Shown: one piece after another, positions 25,601 to 39,764 of the stretch
How the letters are laid out: each line of letters opens with the position of its first letter
Numbering within the stretch: position 1 is the stretch's first letter
Source of the DNA: Symsagittifera roscoffensis
Lineage: Eukaryota > Xenacoelomorpha > Acoela > Convolutidae
Direction of reading: 5' to 3'
Assembly: GCF_963678635.1 (NCBI RefSeq)
Contig: NC_087071.1
Span: forward strand, 40,441,797 to 40,505,796
DNA length: 64,000 nucleotides
The notes under the pieces: model-generated
Database searches by the model: none
What the model saw: the letters and a program-made list of their open reading frames with translations, nothing else
What the model was told of the DNA's origin: nothing
Program-made: the position numbers and the translations under genes

Positions 25601-26300
25601 AATAACTATCGCGGAAGATCTCCAGATCAAATAAATTCACGAAATTCCCTACAAAATAGATATTGTCGATCAAAAAGTCAAAACAATCAATATCGAAAGA
25701 ACTATTGGTAACTCAAACTCAAACTCCCGAATTAGATATTATTCAAACGACCGTTCTAGAAATTCTTATTATAACCGAAACAGAAACTACTCAAACAGTA
25801 GGAGTAGGCAATAACCAGTAAACAGATCACGAAACTATTCAAACAATAGACCATACTACAAAAATTATCACAATAGATCACATGACAATTCCAGGAACCA
25901 AAATTCTATTTATTTAATTGACAAAAAACGTATTCTCAATCACCGCATAGAAATAATACACAATATCAAAATTCACCATTAAACTATAGAAGTAGTACAC
26001 CTAAGCATCAAAGACAAACTAACCAAGTACAAACAACTGAAAAAATTCAATCAGACCCTCCCGGTATTGATAACATAGAAAACATAGCAATACAACAAAA
26101 CCATATAAGTTGAAAAACCACAGATGATGAGAGCGAAACAAAAATACTTTTTCAATAAACATGCTTCCAATTGAAAATGAATAAGAAACACCAATAGAAT
26201 GGAATTATTACCAAAGCAATAGTGATTATTTTCAAAATCTCGACAATACTCAAAAAATAACAAATTACACCGAACAAGAATTCAAAGGAAATTCAAGCAC
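22650..26300 (+). mobile_element. Gag part of plus-strand element
   Basis: At 24,698-25,153 a frame contains AQKWFSVLPIDIKSDWKKFT, a capsid-like pattern. At 25,377-25,430 the sequence gives WCDYCRRYGHSITDC, a CCHC zinc knuckle. A serine, arginine and asparagine-rich tail follows. It is heavily interrupted. Confidence 0.7.
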
Positions 26301-26319
26301 AATTAATATATATCAGAAA

Positions 26320-26620
26320 ACAACAAGTACAACTACCCAATGAAAACATTTGGACAATCCCACTTCTCATAGAAAGTCCAAAGAGCGAAGAATTTCTTTC
26401 ACCAGACCTCGAAACTGATTTCTTAATAGACTCTGGAGCAGAATGAAAAATTTTAAAACTTCCCACATGGAATGAAATACAAACTTTACCTTCAAAGACC
26501 TCAAGCAGATTAGCTACAGCACAAGTATCAAGTTTAACAAAAAAAAACACATTATCGTTGGAATATTATTTTTTACTAAACATATCCCCACTTTTAATTC
26601 TTACACAGCAAAATGTATAT
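26320..26620 (+). mobile_element. Protease part of plus-strand element
   Basis: DFLIDSGAE followed by a hydrophobic stretch matches the active-site region of retroviral-type aspartic proteases (hydrophobic residues, then D-S/T-G-A). Its position between zinc knuckle and RT agrees. Confidence 0.65.
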
Positions 26621-27299
26621 GAAAGATAAGTATACAAGATTGAAAAACACATCATTTACATTTCATAGATTAAATGAACAACCACCCTTTTTCATCAAAT
26701 TTTACCCGGTATAAGACCAAAAACGAAAACACCTGAAACCACTAGCAGGTTATATATAAAACTTTTCATTAAGTTTAGTCCACTTATACAACATGAAACC
26801 AAAAAAAAACAACGACTATAAATGTCAGGACTTGAATTCAAGTCAATTAAATTTTTCCGAGTAACAATGTCATCAATCAAATACACAAAAAAGGCAAATT
26901 CAGATATAATTTCGTATAACAAGCTTCATATAAAATAGCATTACCTCTAGGACTTTTAGATTATTGTGAAACAAATGCAACATTTTCTCTCACAATAGAA
27001 ATAGCATATAGAAAAATGATACTTTGAAATTATTAGATATATGCCAATCAACAATTCTTAACGAAGAATTTTCAATTAATTATATAATGAGTGGTAAAAA
27101 CAGAAACACAGATAATTTCACAAAAAACGCCTTATTTTAAACTAACATTTCAGATATCGAAATATACCACTGAACAACAAAAGTTCCGAACAATGTTCAA
27201 TTTTCAACAATCTCAAATTACACAAAAAGACTTTGAACAACCAACCGAACTACTACTTAAAAACCCAATGGCTTACGCTAAACTAAATTTGATGTTGAT

Positions 27300-28130
27300 T
27301 CACCACTACACCTACCTCTAAAACCTGACTCAATTTTCAAACAACAACGAGCAAAAAAAGTTCTAATTCACTTACAGGATAAATTCAATAGATTATTATT
27401 CATATTAGATCATTTCTTCAGTAAAAAACAGAAGAACAATCAAAGGAAATTCATTCATGAATCCCGTTATAAATTTAGCTAAAGGAATATCATTAAAAAC
27501 CGTTTTAGACGCAAGATACCTCAATTCAACAGCTGAAATGAACAGCGCATACAATAAAATGCCACTAGATGAACAATCACGACGTTTAACACAATTCGTT
27601 ATTGGAAATCAACAGTAGGAATTTAATAGACATTTCTGTGGAATTTCCATAGGACCAGCAGCATTTTCAGCATTTATGAGTGAAATTTTTTTGACCACTT
27701 TTTTCAGTAAAAAGCTCATAACATATTTAGACGATGTTTTCATGCAATCACAAAGAATAAACGAAAGGTTTGTTGTCTTAGATAAATATCATCAAATACT
27801 ATTTATAGAAAACATGAAAGCAGCTCCAGAAAAATCACATTTTTTCCTCACTCGTGTAAATTTCCTTGGATATATTATTTAAGGGGATACAATAACTCCA
27901 TTAAAATCCAGCATGAACGCAATCATAAAACTTCAACCTCCATCAAATAAAAACAAAAATCCAAGATTTCTTGGCATACTAAACTTCTTAAGCAAAAACG
28001 TCTATAAATTGCAACTATTTAAGGAAACATCACCTATATATTCACCTAGGAATTGCAACTATTTTTGGGAAACATCACCTATATTTAAGACCAAGTTCTT
28101 ACATTCTCAGAAAGCAAAATATTTTTGAAT
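27300..28130 (+). mobile_element. Reverse transcriptase part of plus-strand element
   Basis: MNSAYNKMPLDEQSRRLTQF matches the RT segment before the catalytic box. LITYLDDVFMQSQRINERF carries the YLDD box, and APEKSHFFLTRVNFLGYII the following segment. Strong family evidence. Confidence 0.85.
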
Positions 28131-28139
28131 GGATAACAG

Positions 28140-28660
28140 AACATCAGAAACGATTTGAAGAAACAAAAACACTTCTCACTAAACAAATAACAAATACTAT
28201 CCCAGATTCAGACCAGCTAATTCATGCTATGTGCGATGCCTCAAATTTTGGCACCGGCGTAACATCATTACAATCACACAGTGGAACAAATAAAATGAAT
28301 CTTTTTTCAGCAAACTCAAAACTATTTACAGAAGCTGAACTTAGACTCTCTACACTTATGAGAGAATGCACAGTTATTATATATACTCTCACAGAATATG
28401 AGTTTTAAATACTTGGACCAAAACATCCAACAATTCCATTAACAGACCATGAATCTATAATTTTTCTATTTACACAAAACAAATCCAAACCACAGAGTTT
28501 ATTGATTTCAATTATTTTAATGAAATTCCCAAACCTACATATAGTTTGGACTGCAGAAAAAAATCTGGCATTGCCAGACACACTCAAAAGAAACACACCA
28601 CCTGAAATATTAACAAGAAAAACATGAGTAGAAATACCACAAAATATCAAGTTTTTTCTT
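28140..28660 (+). mobile_element. RNase H part of plus-strand element
   Basis: AMCDASNFGTGVTSLQSHSG and EAELRLSTLMRECTVIIYTL, then LTDHESIIFLF, follow the Ty3/gypsy RNase H pattern in order. Confidence 0.8.
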
Positions 28661-28949
28661 GCAAAAGACGAAACATCACCACAATTAGAATGCAAATATG
28701 CAGTAAAATCGGCCGTTGATCATGCACAAAATAATAATTTACAGCACTTTCCATTATTTTTAGATTGCCAAACTAATCATTACGACGTAGACCAATTAGG
28801 AAACTCTACATTTAAACCGATAGCATATTCATCATGGATCAAAAACAATACACAACAAAAATCACTTAGACAACACTTATTTAGGACCAACCTATTCCCC
28901 TTAATAGACAAAGAAAATCTAACTGACAATATAAATTTATCAGGACCTC

Positions 28950-30430
28950 TAGATATCGATCCAAAATACACAGTAAATCAAGTTTTTAATCTACACTGCC
29001 CCCCTAGATAACACACTTCTTTCAAAAAAGAAGGTGAACATATCTTTCCACCAACTACAGCAAAATTTACACATGAACTACAACAAAAATACTAAAACAT
29101 TGACCCAGTCATTAGACAACTAAAGTCTCGGCACAATTATAAAACAAAACCCAAAAAAGCAGATATCACAATTCTAGAGAACAAAACACTTCTTAGATAC
29201 GTTCGAAAATTTAGTATTACATCTATAAACGAGAATACAAATATTTTACAATACCAAACACCTGAAATAAAAGTACGCTGCTTACCTTTAAGTATGTTAC
29301 TCCTAGCATTTCAAATTTCACTTTCCCTAAACACAAAAGAACATGCAGGATCAGAATAAACATACTCAAATTTTATAAAAAGTTTTTACTTTCCAAATGC
29401 ATCAATTTGGATCAAAATATTATGCAATGGTTTCATAACATGCCAGTAAAACAAACCATACCTACATCAGAAACAAATAGCAGAAAAACAAGATTTTAAA
29501 GGACAAAATTTATACAGCATCTCAATTGACACAAAAGGACCTATATCACCTCTGCTAGAAGGAAACGCATATATAATTGTCATAGTTGATGCATTTATTC
29601 ACTATGTAGCACTCAACCCTGTACCTCATTGTAATGCCTTTTATGCAAATACAAGACTTTATGAACACTGGATAGCAAGATTTGGGTTACCAGAAATCCT
29701 TGTCACCGATAATGGCACTGAATTCATAAATAATGAAACCATCACATTATTTCATCAATACAACATTAAACATAAACCATGAACGTCTCAGTGGTTTAGT
29801 CGAAGGATTGAACTGTTCACTACAAGAATACCTCAGATGTAACATAAATGGAAATGATACAAAGTACACTGAATGGTCAACCGATTTAAAATTATTGCCC
29901 TTAGCCTATAATTCACAGATAACAACAACCTTAGGACTATCACCTTATGAAATGGTTTTTCATTAAAAACCACGGAAAACAATAACGTTCAAAGCAAACT
30001 CTCCAAAAAGACACACGGTTATTATCAACCTACAAAAGAATCAGTTTGTTATAATCTACCCACGATGAAGATCATTTTCATCATCCAAAAATCTTGAAAT
30101 TAGCTTCCGGCACACATACCGAATTGACTTTAAACAGAGAGAAAAAACACAATGAAGTTTATCAAAAAGCCAAAAAGCTATTACAAAGACAAAATGTTCA
30201 ATCCCAAATAAATTCAAGATTCACACCAGCTACAAACCTAAAAATTGGAACATATGTCTTGATCCCAAATTTTGTAACACAGAAAGCAATATCCTAAAAG
30301 TTACAACCAATCCGAAAAGGACCATTTCAAATCACCGACAAACCCATTGATACAACATATAAACTTATTGATCCAAAAAAAAAGAAATTGTTCAACATAG
30401 AAAAATTTTTTTACCCTATAACCCAAAATA
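28950..30430 (+). mobile_element. Integrase part of plus-strand element
   Basis: ISIDTKGPISPLLEGNAYII, ARFGLPEILVTDNGTEFINN and LLPLAYNSQITTTLGLSPYE cover the catalytic core, with the first two aspartates, and the conserved SPYE region. The segment 30,094-30,297 resembles the C-terminal part of Ty3/gypsy integrases. Confidence 0.85.
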
Positions 30431-30799
30431 ATACGCCCTTCTTGAACTAACACAGTTATACTCCTTTACAGGACTCAAAGTTGTACACGACAACTCAGGC
30501 AATAATAAAAAAAAAAACAAAAGATGCAAATTATTGAACACAATTTTTAAAACCAATATATAAAAAAGTACCCGGCTAAAATCTCAAGAAATAAGCAGTA
30601 AACAACTTCCTCAGAAACAAAGAAAAAAACAAAAAATAGAAGAAAAAATTTTACCACAAAAAATAAAAAAAAGTCTCGACAATCATCTTGACTTAGAAAT
30701 CAACCACGAAAAGATTACAAAAATTTCATTCCACAATCTATAATATTAAAGAAAGTTAAATTTCAAAAACCACTTTCTAAATAATTAATCATTTTAAAC

Positions 30800-33700
30800 T
30801 TTGAAAAATAAGTCTTTCTTCTTTTTTTTTCTGAAATTCATGCTGACACTCTTGAATAACTAGTTCATTTTTAGCCAATCAGAAACTATCAAAACATCAG
30901 CTCATTCTGGCAGCACTTCTTAAGCCGACACTTTGTAGACTTGAAACATACATGAAACTATAACTTGAAGACCTTCAGGTCAAAATTAAGCAACAAGCTT
31001 ATTTTTGAGAACCGAAATAAACAAAGTCCAAATATCACAACCCTCTCCTATCAGCTAGTACAAAAATCAGCAATATTGTCCCAATTTACACCCCAAATTT
31101 TTCTTACGGAAATTATTAAATTAACCCAAATTAAAAATAGGACATGATCATTTAGCCTAAAGTACGAATAACTCCTGAATACCTCCGATCATCCCATAAA
31201 TAAAAACAAAACTAGAAAGCTCATTTTGGACCCTCAGATTTCTCCTCACCAAAAATTGCCTACATCCAACACACTTGTCAAAAATCAATAAACAATCCGA
31301 CCACACTCAAATTTGGACTCGAAAAATAAGAAACATTTTGATGAGAACGAATCATTTCTTAAATGCTTCTTTCACAATCAAACTTTTTTCACTCCTATCA
31401 ATGTTTTTGCAAATCAGTTTGTTTTTTTTTACAGACACCTTCGAAATATTTATCTTTCTCTTCATAATTTTTTGCACTTTTTCGTAATTTTCTATTCACT
31501 GCAAAAAATCCTACCTCAACTTTGCAAAAATCCTTGACCACCTCCTCAGGAACGATTTTTCAACAACTATCTAAATGTTAAGACATCTATTCAACAAAAA
31601 AGATATTTTTCTTCTTGTAAAGATATTTTTCAAAATTTTAATCTCCCTAATTATGACAATATGCAAATGTATAAATATGGCAATAAAAATTTTTGCACTA
31701 GCAACAACACTTTTAATCATTTTCATAGAAGAATATTATAATCAACATAAATTTTCTCCCTAAGTAAAACTTGAATAATTTTTCAAAATTGCTTATCAAT
31801 GACCAACGCAACAGTCCCCACCGACTACGACACCCCAGGAATCTCCAACAACACCAACATCCAACCAGACAAATTACCCCCAATCATCATTAAGTATTTT
31901 ATTACAAGAATACCCATATACATTTGAGGAAATACACGCATTAGTATCAGAACCTTTAGATTCCGTAGCTCGCCACGCACCTCTAAGCGAACCACAAAAC
32001 GAACCAAAATACAATAAATTTCCTTCTCTCCAACAAAACCTTAATAGAACAAGTCACCCTAGTCAAAAGCAACACTAAACATCTACAAAAATAGACAAAT
32101 CATACATCCAAGACGTTATAGAACTCTACAACTCCCAGAGTTCATTTTAATGTACCCTCATCACCAACCCCCAACCCTTAAGATCTTTCCAGTAATACAA
32201 TTCAAAGTATCCCTCCACCATCACAATCTACCTCACAACAAAATACTCCGAACATACCATCAGATTATTTAGGATCATCCCCCACATCCGAAAAAATTCG
32301 TAAAAATCCTTTTACTCCCCCAACTTCAACACAACGTCTCCCACATTGAATGACAGAAGCTTTCGCTCAAGGTGAACGAAACTTTGTAAATGACCCTAGA
32401 GAAATCTCATCGTAAACATCTTTGTTTTTACCAGAAACCTTGTCCCTTCCTTCAACCCCTTAAACAATAAGTCAAACCCCAACAACAATTTTTCCTCTAA
32501 GTTTCCCTGCAAATTTTGACGATAGATATAAAGAACCTTTAACCAAAAATATTTCCCTACGATTAGATTGGAATACTTTTGTAGCACCCCCTCCCTTATT
32601 TGGTCAACATCTTGATGGCAATAGACTACACAATGGGGCACTCAACAGATTACAATATAGACACAATATTCACAAAGACATACATCAACACAACATACAA
32701 ATCTTTACACAAGACAATTTAACACTTAAATTTGAAATGACAGTAAAACTAAACAATTTAGTACATCGCCCTCTCCCATTAATTCTCACATTTTAGTACC
32801 CTCTCACCTTCACTAAATATATGAATTACAGAAATACGTCATAAACCAAATAGTTCAAAGCGAATCCGAACCCAAAGAAATAGAAACACCGAAAGTAGTA
32901 GCGACACTTTATTCAAAAGCCCGAGCTACAACCTTAACAGGATACAAATTCACAGCAACATTCTCAGAGAAAAAAGTACATTGTTCTCAAACCTCAAATG
33001 GAAACAAAAATAGACTCGATCACGAATCTTCCAATCAAAACAATATATAAAGACTTTTACATCTTAACGATGAAAACTGTAAAACGAACTTAAACGATTA
33101 AAATTAACCACAATGAAGGCACATACCAAAATTTTGTATTTTTTCAAGTTTTTTCAGACTCTGCACATCTAGCAGAACTTGAAAATTACCAAGATTATAT
33201 AAAATTAGACTATAAATCGCCGTTCCACGGCGCACATAGACGATTAACTTATGATCTGCATGATAAAAACTCGATACCACAAATTGAAATAAATACACAG
33301 TCTGATTGCAAAGCTGACACAAAAAAAACAAAGGATATTAAGAAATTATGTTTTTTGATTGGAAAATCCAATAAGAAGAAATACAAATAACACGAGGTTT
33401 AAAATACGACACCAAAATTTGTCAAGGAATACGATTAGCTTGCAAAAATGACAAAGGTTATTGCGATCCATTAACAAGAACACCAGCAAGTATTTTTTGG
33501 TTCCTGAAGACATATGTACCACGTTTCAAATTGCAAGAAAACACGCAAGAATGATAAAACTTCATCAAAAATACTTTATTGAATCAATCCCTTATGATAA
33601 TGTCAACCCTGAAAAAATGCTACAAAACAATAATCGTTATAACAATATCAATGGAATAGAAAACAAATTGACACTTTTTCAAATCTACCCTGAAACAGAA

Positions 33701-34880
33701 CTCGCTTGCAAATATAAAACTCCACTTTATAAAACACAATACTCAGAAATTCTTGTCGAATACAAAAAAGGTTTTGAAATGAACACAGGAAAATAATAAT
33801 TAACCCAAATTCAACACATTACGTTTCAAATCATGACGAAAACTCATACATCCCAGTAACATTTCTGAAAAACACAGGAAATACTGGTGGAAAACTTCGA
33901 CCACAATACAAAAACAGTACACGTTTACAAGAAATATCACTTATGAACAATACTTATTTTGGTGCAATTCAATATGACATCCACTTAGACATGAAATTGA
34001 ACTATACAATAAGCAGAATTTTTCAAGAATTGTCACTAAAAACGCTTCATCACTTTTGTGAACTTGAACGAACACAAATTTTACAATCACTCGCACTTGC
34101 AGTAGTATAAAAACCTTATACAGGAAATCTTTTATCAGAAAACAGATCAAATTTTATCGACTACGAAGGAAATATATTATGGTACTACAAATGTACGAAA
34201 AAATATCACCGTTATATGTATTTGAAGGTAAAAGATCTTACAAAAGGATCCCTATAATCTACAAAAAAATGTATATTTTGTTGACACACTTTCTAGACGA
34301 ACATATTTTTGAGATACAACCGTCCCATGTGGATTTGAAAATAGCCACAATGTTGTACAGCTAAATCCAGATGAAGATAAATACTATCTTCTCACGACAT
34401 ATCCTACACTTATGCCACCATTAAAGAAATTTTCACCAGAAAAAATCAGAGCTATTGCTAAAAACCCAAAAGTAGAGTTACAATCAAGAGCTATATACTC
34501 TAGATCAGATATAAAACATCACATCTGCACACAACAATTTCAAGAACTTGTTTCAAAAATGGATACATTACGAAGACAATCTATTGACCAAATTTTAAGA
34601 AAATTTGCAGAAAAAGCAGGACATCTATACACAAGACTGCAGTGGATACTTTAAAGTTATAAAAGACAAAAAAATAAATTCAAACGGTCAAAAATACCGT
34701 CCACAAGATGTTTCCTTTATTCTTTTTATTTTTGTAAATTTAACAAATGAACTTCTCGCCTTTCTAGTACATCTTAGAAAGATTGACTATATATACGCAT
34801 TGTTTATTTTTTTTTTGGATTCCTCTTCTCATTATAAAAAGGAATCTATAATACATGCGCAATACACACACAACTAAACA
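30800..34880 (+). mobile_element. 3' region with possible third gene of plus-strand element
   Basis: Downstream of integrase lies about 4 kb with the same A-rich strand bias and several medium frames (31,275-31,487 hydrophobic; 33,461-33,796; 34,412-34,654). The position and a cysteine-containing stretch near 33,430-33,470 would suit an envelope-like gene, which some Ty3/gypsy families carry. I recognise no diagnostic envelope motif, so this is inference from position. Confidence 0.35.
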
Positions 34881-34899
34881 AACAAGCAAGTGTAGCACG

Positions 34900-36400
34900 C
34901 ATACTATTCGCATGATTTTTCGTAATTTTTTCAACCTCAATTAACAAAATCTTTCTTAATGTTGTGCCTCAAATGCTGTCATCAAAATTCATTATTGTTG
35001 CAGACTTAGACCACAAAATTGATTGTATTGTTATTATAATCCATTTAAAATCCATTATCAATGATGATAACAGATAATAATCTTTAGTTTTTCAAACTCA
35101 ATTGCAAAACTCGCAACATTTTTGCGTTACTTACAGCCTACTCGCAATCTAAACCTACCCAAATTAAACCACCCCCTTACAGTTCTCCCCCTGTTCAATT
35201 TATACAGTTATTTTGTATAAATTGAACAGGGACATGGCAGGGGATTTACTCAGTGTGAACAACACCTATTTACCCTCATCCTCCATTTTTACGCCCTCAA
35301 CCGTTTTTTGTTCCATACTCCAAAGTTTTGTGTTCCAACAAGCGGGTTGTTAAAAGAGGCGATGGAGTTTACGTAAAATAGAAAAAATAGAGAAAACTTA
35401 AATAAATAAAATCTCAATTGAAAAGTAAAATTTTATGAATTGCAATACGTAGAAACTGTACAAAACACGAAATGAGATAACTTCAAAAAAGAAGCATAAC
35501 ATTTTTTATTCACAAAACGTACCGTATAATCGATCATAATCTATTATAATGGATTATAAGGGTTACAAAATTATTATGATTATAATCCATTTTCAAAGGA
35601 TTATAACTAATTATGATCGATTATAATGGATTAAAATGATATTTTAAAAATACTAGGATTCTAATCCGTTTCTGAAGGAATGTATCGAACATTTTTGTAA
35701 TTATAAAGATACTGACTATAAAATGACAATATAATCGATTATTATCCATGAAAATCCAGTGCCGGTTGCTTTGCTCGCGCAATCACTAGTTCTGGGCGAA
35801 ATTGTCTTTCAATCCGAAACCCACACTATCAATTTTGAATTAATTTTGCTAGTTTAGGCAAAAATTTCGTATTGTTATCAAACAAGATCTGATGAAAAGA
35901 GACAATATGACTTTTGTCAACATTTTTGTGGTCGAAACATTGTTTTCTGTTTGGCCCAAAAACTAAAGATTAGTTTCCTAAAGTAACCTTGAAATTAAGT
36001 CATCATATCTGGACGGAGCTTCAAGTATGGACTTATTACTTTCATGTTGCGATAGTTTGCTGATACATCATACAAGTAAGTCTGGAATTTTGTCACAGAA
36101 ATTTGATTTAAAAGTTGCTAATAACTACTAAATTGCTATTAAAGATTTAATTAATGGCTTCTCAGAAAACACATATATGAACCTTTAAAATTAGATACGC
36201 ATATTTTAGCGCACTACTTGCGAGAGAGCAAAAAAAAGCATTTCAGTATGATCTTGAACGAAAAACTGAGACAAAATCTACTGGAACATTTTTTAAATTC
36301 CGACGAAAAATTGATCTCAAAAAAACGCAAAACAAAAAACGGCTTTTGATCACTCTGAGGACTAACACCCTAGTTGACAAAAATTGATATTCATAAGGTT
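34900..36400. other. AT-rich non-coding DNA with palindromic TTATAAT repeats
   Basis: No gene seen. At 35,540-35,640 the motif 'attataatggattataa' and its relatives recur several times in both orientations. An 18-bp perfect hairpin is annotated separately. Confidence 0.5.
35189..35231. repeat. Perfect 18-bp inverted repeat with 7-nt loop
   Basis: Arms CCCTGTTCAATTTATACA (35,189-35,206) and its exact complement (35,214-35,231) flank GTTATTT. It could form a stable hairpin in RNA or DNA. It lies just past the right end of the retroelement fossil. Confidence 0.85.
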
Positions 36401-38525
36401 TTATTTGTTAAAAATCCTTGTCAAACGAATGCCAATCTTTGCCAAAAACAAAACCACAACCAATCTTAAGAATAACAAAGTCAAATGAAAATGGCATGAC
36501 TAGCTTTTTGTCCACTAATGGAAGTGTTGGTTTAACCTTTCGAGCATAGATGAACACATAGAATTCTCTAATAAAAAAATGAGTTGAACTGTAGCACAAG
36601 CGCACACTAAACTACAAATTGTGATTTTTTGCAAATAAATTGAAATATTGAAATTGATATCTTCAGGAGCATAACAAAAATTAACAATAAAGTTATACTT
36701 CGTGGCTACAAAACGAGACCAAAGATGTGTATTTTGTAAAAATGTCAGCGGATTATGCAACAGAAGAAAACAGATTTGTTTCGCAAACCGCAACAATGCT
36801 ATTTTCTTCAAACTTCTTTGCTGTTTTAGATACCTCGAACAAATAGCTAAAACACTATATCATTCGAAATTGCTGAACAACAGTCAAATTTCTGGAAGCC
36901 GCAATGAAACTCGAGGAGCGCAGTTTGTGCAATCCACCAACGAAAAAATTTTTTGTGGATAAAAAATTACCTTGCCGTGGAAACTGTAGCTGTAAGTGCG
37001 ATCCGCAAAATCTAAGCGGAAACCGCAATTTGTCAGCAGATTCGGTAACTTGAAGTCGCAATCAGTGTAAAACTGTGGAATCCGCTCAAATTTTGTGGAA
37101 CACTTACATTTGTGAAAGCTGTAGCAACTACCTATTTTCTCTAGATGCGAAGCCGCGCAAATTTAGTCAGCTCAAAAAGTTTGCGTTTCAGGTGTTCGTG
37201 CGCGGAATCCAGGGGTTTTTGTGAGCGGAATGCTTTTAGTTTTTGGAACAAGTTTAAATACTTGGCTCTGGTTTTCAGATAATGACAGTCATCAAATTGT
37301 GCGCTCATCCAGTGAACAGTTTGGCATCTTAAGGTGGAACACACCTTTGATTGGCCAACATGCTCAAAATGCAGAAATTTAGAGATTTTCAAGTATTGGA
37401 TGCCCGAAATTGCGCTACAAAACTCCAAAAACCATCTTTACTTAAGTAAAACTAATTTTTACGGCTTAAATTAGGCTTAAGTAAGTTATTGTAAGCCTAC
37501 ACGGTCACCTTATTAGCTCGAAACTAGACTAAAAATCAAACACTTCGAAACGGTTTTTCTCGACATCGTGAAGAGTTTTTCACAAATTGAAAAAACACGA
37601 CCGAAAGTGCTTTCATATGATATATAACTCAATTCAGTCCAATGATTTTGCGGGGAAACCAGAAAAAAAAATTAAACACGCCCGAACAGTAAGTTCCTTC
37701 CCATTTTCATTGGTCGGAATATTAAGGAAATTTTGTGACTGAAATAGTCAACAAACTCTTCAGGCACGCAGAAATTGTAACGCATAGTTTATTGACTACT
37801 GGGACTTTTTTGAATACAAACTTGCTACAGCCGCTAAACTCTCTCAAATTTTGAGTTAGTTGTTTTTGCTGTGGGCCCGTGGGTCGGTGAAAAATTTTTG
37901 CTGTTTTTTCCATTTGCACACAAAAAGTATTTCAACCAGAGTTGCGCCATACCGAAATTTGCCATACCGTATTGTGAAAAACAAGACTATTTTTTTAAGA
38001 AAATAAGTGTTTCTTAACACTGTGGTCGGAACATTCTGTGCTACTTGTAAAATAACCAGCTATCCTTGTAAGAAGTTTTAATTGGTCACTGACCAACTTT
38101 AAAAAATTCTTACTCATTCAAAAATAACATGATTTCGGTATCAGTCAGGTTTTTTGAGGGATCGTGCGGGTTTCGGACAATATTCTCTAGTGGCTTCAAC
38201 AGCTGAAGTTACGCTCCAGTCGCGGGTGGTGCCGAGAAACTTCTCTTTGAACCAAAAATTTCTCATTTTATCTTTTTGGTTGGCAAGATTCCGGCAGTGA
38301 CAGTCTTGGACTCAACTGATTGGAGCTGCAAAAATTCATTCGCAATCTGGCTTATATTGTTTTGAAGTTGAAAAATTGCCGACATTCGTGGTTTCTGTTG
38401 CCGACATGAAACCACGACCTCAGTCAGGCTTATAATTTTTGATAACCAGAGCCGAGGTCCGCGACACATGTTATGACTGAAATGGGTCGCCAAAATCGAC
38501 TTTCTGTGACCAGAATTCCATGATC
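36400..38525. other. Non-coding stretch, no gene recognised
   Basis: Frames here are short and show no family motif. The segment 37,500-37,740 is a diverged copy of 48,580-48,820 (shared 'gatatat.actcaat.cag.cc' and 'ttcattggtcggaa'-like blocks), so it is a dispersed repeat. Confidence 0.45.
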
Positions 38526-38529
38526 CCGT

Positions 38530-39092
38530 AAGTAGTTTGAACCGCACAAAAGCGCAACATAGCTAATTTGGGTCACCCAAAGTCGCAACATTGCTAGTTT
38601 GGGTCGCACTAAGTCGCAACATACCCATTTTGAGTCGCAATGGTCGCAACATAACTGTTTTGGGCCGCGCAAATGTTTCGGTTGCACAAAGTCTCATTAT
38701 ATTCATTTTGAGTCGGAATGGTCGCAACATACCTTTTTTGTCTCGCAAATATTTCGGTCGCGCAAAGTCGCAATATGCGGTCGCGCAAAGTACCCACTTT
38801 GAAGCGCAATGGTCGCAACATATCCGTTTTGGGTCGCGCAAAGTCGACAAATACTTCGGGCGCACAAAATTGCAAGATACCCGTTTTGAGCCGCAATGGT
38901 CGCAACATATCTGTTTTGGGTCGTGCAAAGTCGCGCAAATGTTTCGGTCGCACAAAGTCGCAACATACCCATTTGAGCCGCAATGGTCACAACATATATG
39001 TTTTAGGTCGCGCAAAGTTGCGCAAATGTTTCGGTGGCAAAAAATCGCAACTTACCCATTTTGAGTCCCAATGGTCGCAACATATGTCCCCG
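38530..39092. repeat. Tandem array, 80-92-bp unit, about six copies
   Basis: The anchor 'cgcaatggtcgcaacata' recurs near 38,636, 38,716, 38,806, 38,890, 38,979 and 39,067, separated by variants of 'ttttgggtcgcgcaaagtcg' and 'caaatgtttcggtcgcacaa'. Within a unit the GTCGCAACAT core is itself repeated. The long frames across it on both strands are by-products of the repeat. Confidence 0.85.
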
Positions 39093-39564
39093 ACCTCGAC
39101 ACAGGAATCTGCTTTCGTTTTCTCAGCATTATGTTCCTTTTGCTAAGACCAAAAAATATGCTCTTCCTAAAAATTATCCTTCTTCCTAAATTGGGTATAA
39201 ATTCTAATACAATTAAGAACTTCGAGAAGCAATTTAATTTATTCTACAAAAATTTCAGAGATTTCTCTTCTAAGCGTTCCTCACCCTTGTCTGACTACAC
39301 TGGACCTGATATATTTTTGGTACTGAGTTCGGTGCGGCGTTGAAGGCTTATTAGTACCAAAAAAGTAGTTTGGTGGCAGATATCTCTGCATTTTATCATG
39401 TTGTTTTGCCGATTTTTGCGCTCTGTTGACTGCCTTCTCTCACTGACAATCCTAGAAAATCAATGATTGCACATGATTGATTTTAGTTAGAGTTGTTATA
39501 GTAGTACCTAGATTTCCTGACAATCCTCGGATTGAGTGTTGTTTTAAATTAACGTTAAAACACA

Positions 39565-39764
39565 NNNNNNNNNNNNNNNNNNNNNNNNNNNNNNNNNNNN
39601 NNNNNNNNNNNNNNNNNNNNNNNNNNNNNNNNNNNNNNNNNNNNNNNNNNNNNNNNNNNNNNNNNNNNNNNNNNNNNNNNNNNNNNNNNNNNNNNNNNNN
39701 NNNNNNNNNNNNNNNNNNNNNNNNNNNNNNNNNNNNNNNNNNNNNNNNNNNNNNNNNNNNNNNN
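39565..39764. other. Assembly gap, 200 N
   Basis: Exactly 200 unknown bases, a placeholder length rather than a measured size. The 168-bp tandem repeat begins directly to its right, which probably caused the break. Confidence 0.99.

Larger units (their letters stand above)
20880..34900 (+). mobile_element. Plus-strand Ty3/gypsy LTR retroelement fossil
   Basis: The order is gag, protease, RT, RNase H, integrase, then a long 3' region. The strand is strikingly A-rich and C-over-G, unlike the flanks, as is common for retroelement RNAs. Motifs seen are a CCHC zinc knuckle, DSGAE (protease), YLDDV (RT), MCDASNFGTGV (RNase H) and TDNGTEF (integrase). It is broken throughout, with dozens of interruptions, so it is old. 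A primer-binding-site candidate at 21,301 suggests a 5' LTR ending near 21,299. I could not find a matching 3' LTR, so the ends are uncertain. Confidence 0.85.

Noticed and set aside
36515-37428. Minus-strand frames of 95-98 residues at 36.5 and 37.1 kb
   Set aside because: No motif, no codon or splice signal, and composition like the surrounding repeats.
38530-39092. CRISPR-like array
   Set aside because: Units are long, diverged and lack unique spacers of constant length; the window is eukaryotic.
38430-39146. Long overlapping frames on both strands (up to 157 residues)
   Set aside because: They lie inside the 80-92-bp tandem array and their repeated peptide pattern comes from the DNA repeat; no family motif or splice context.
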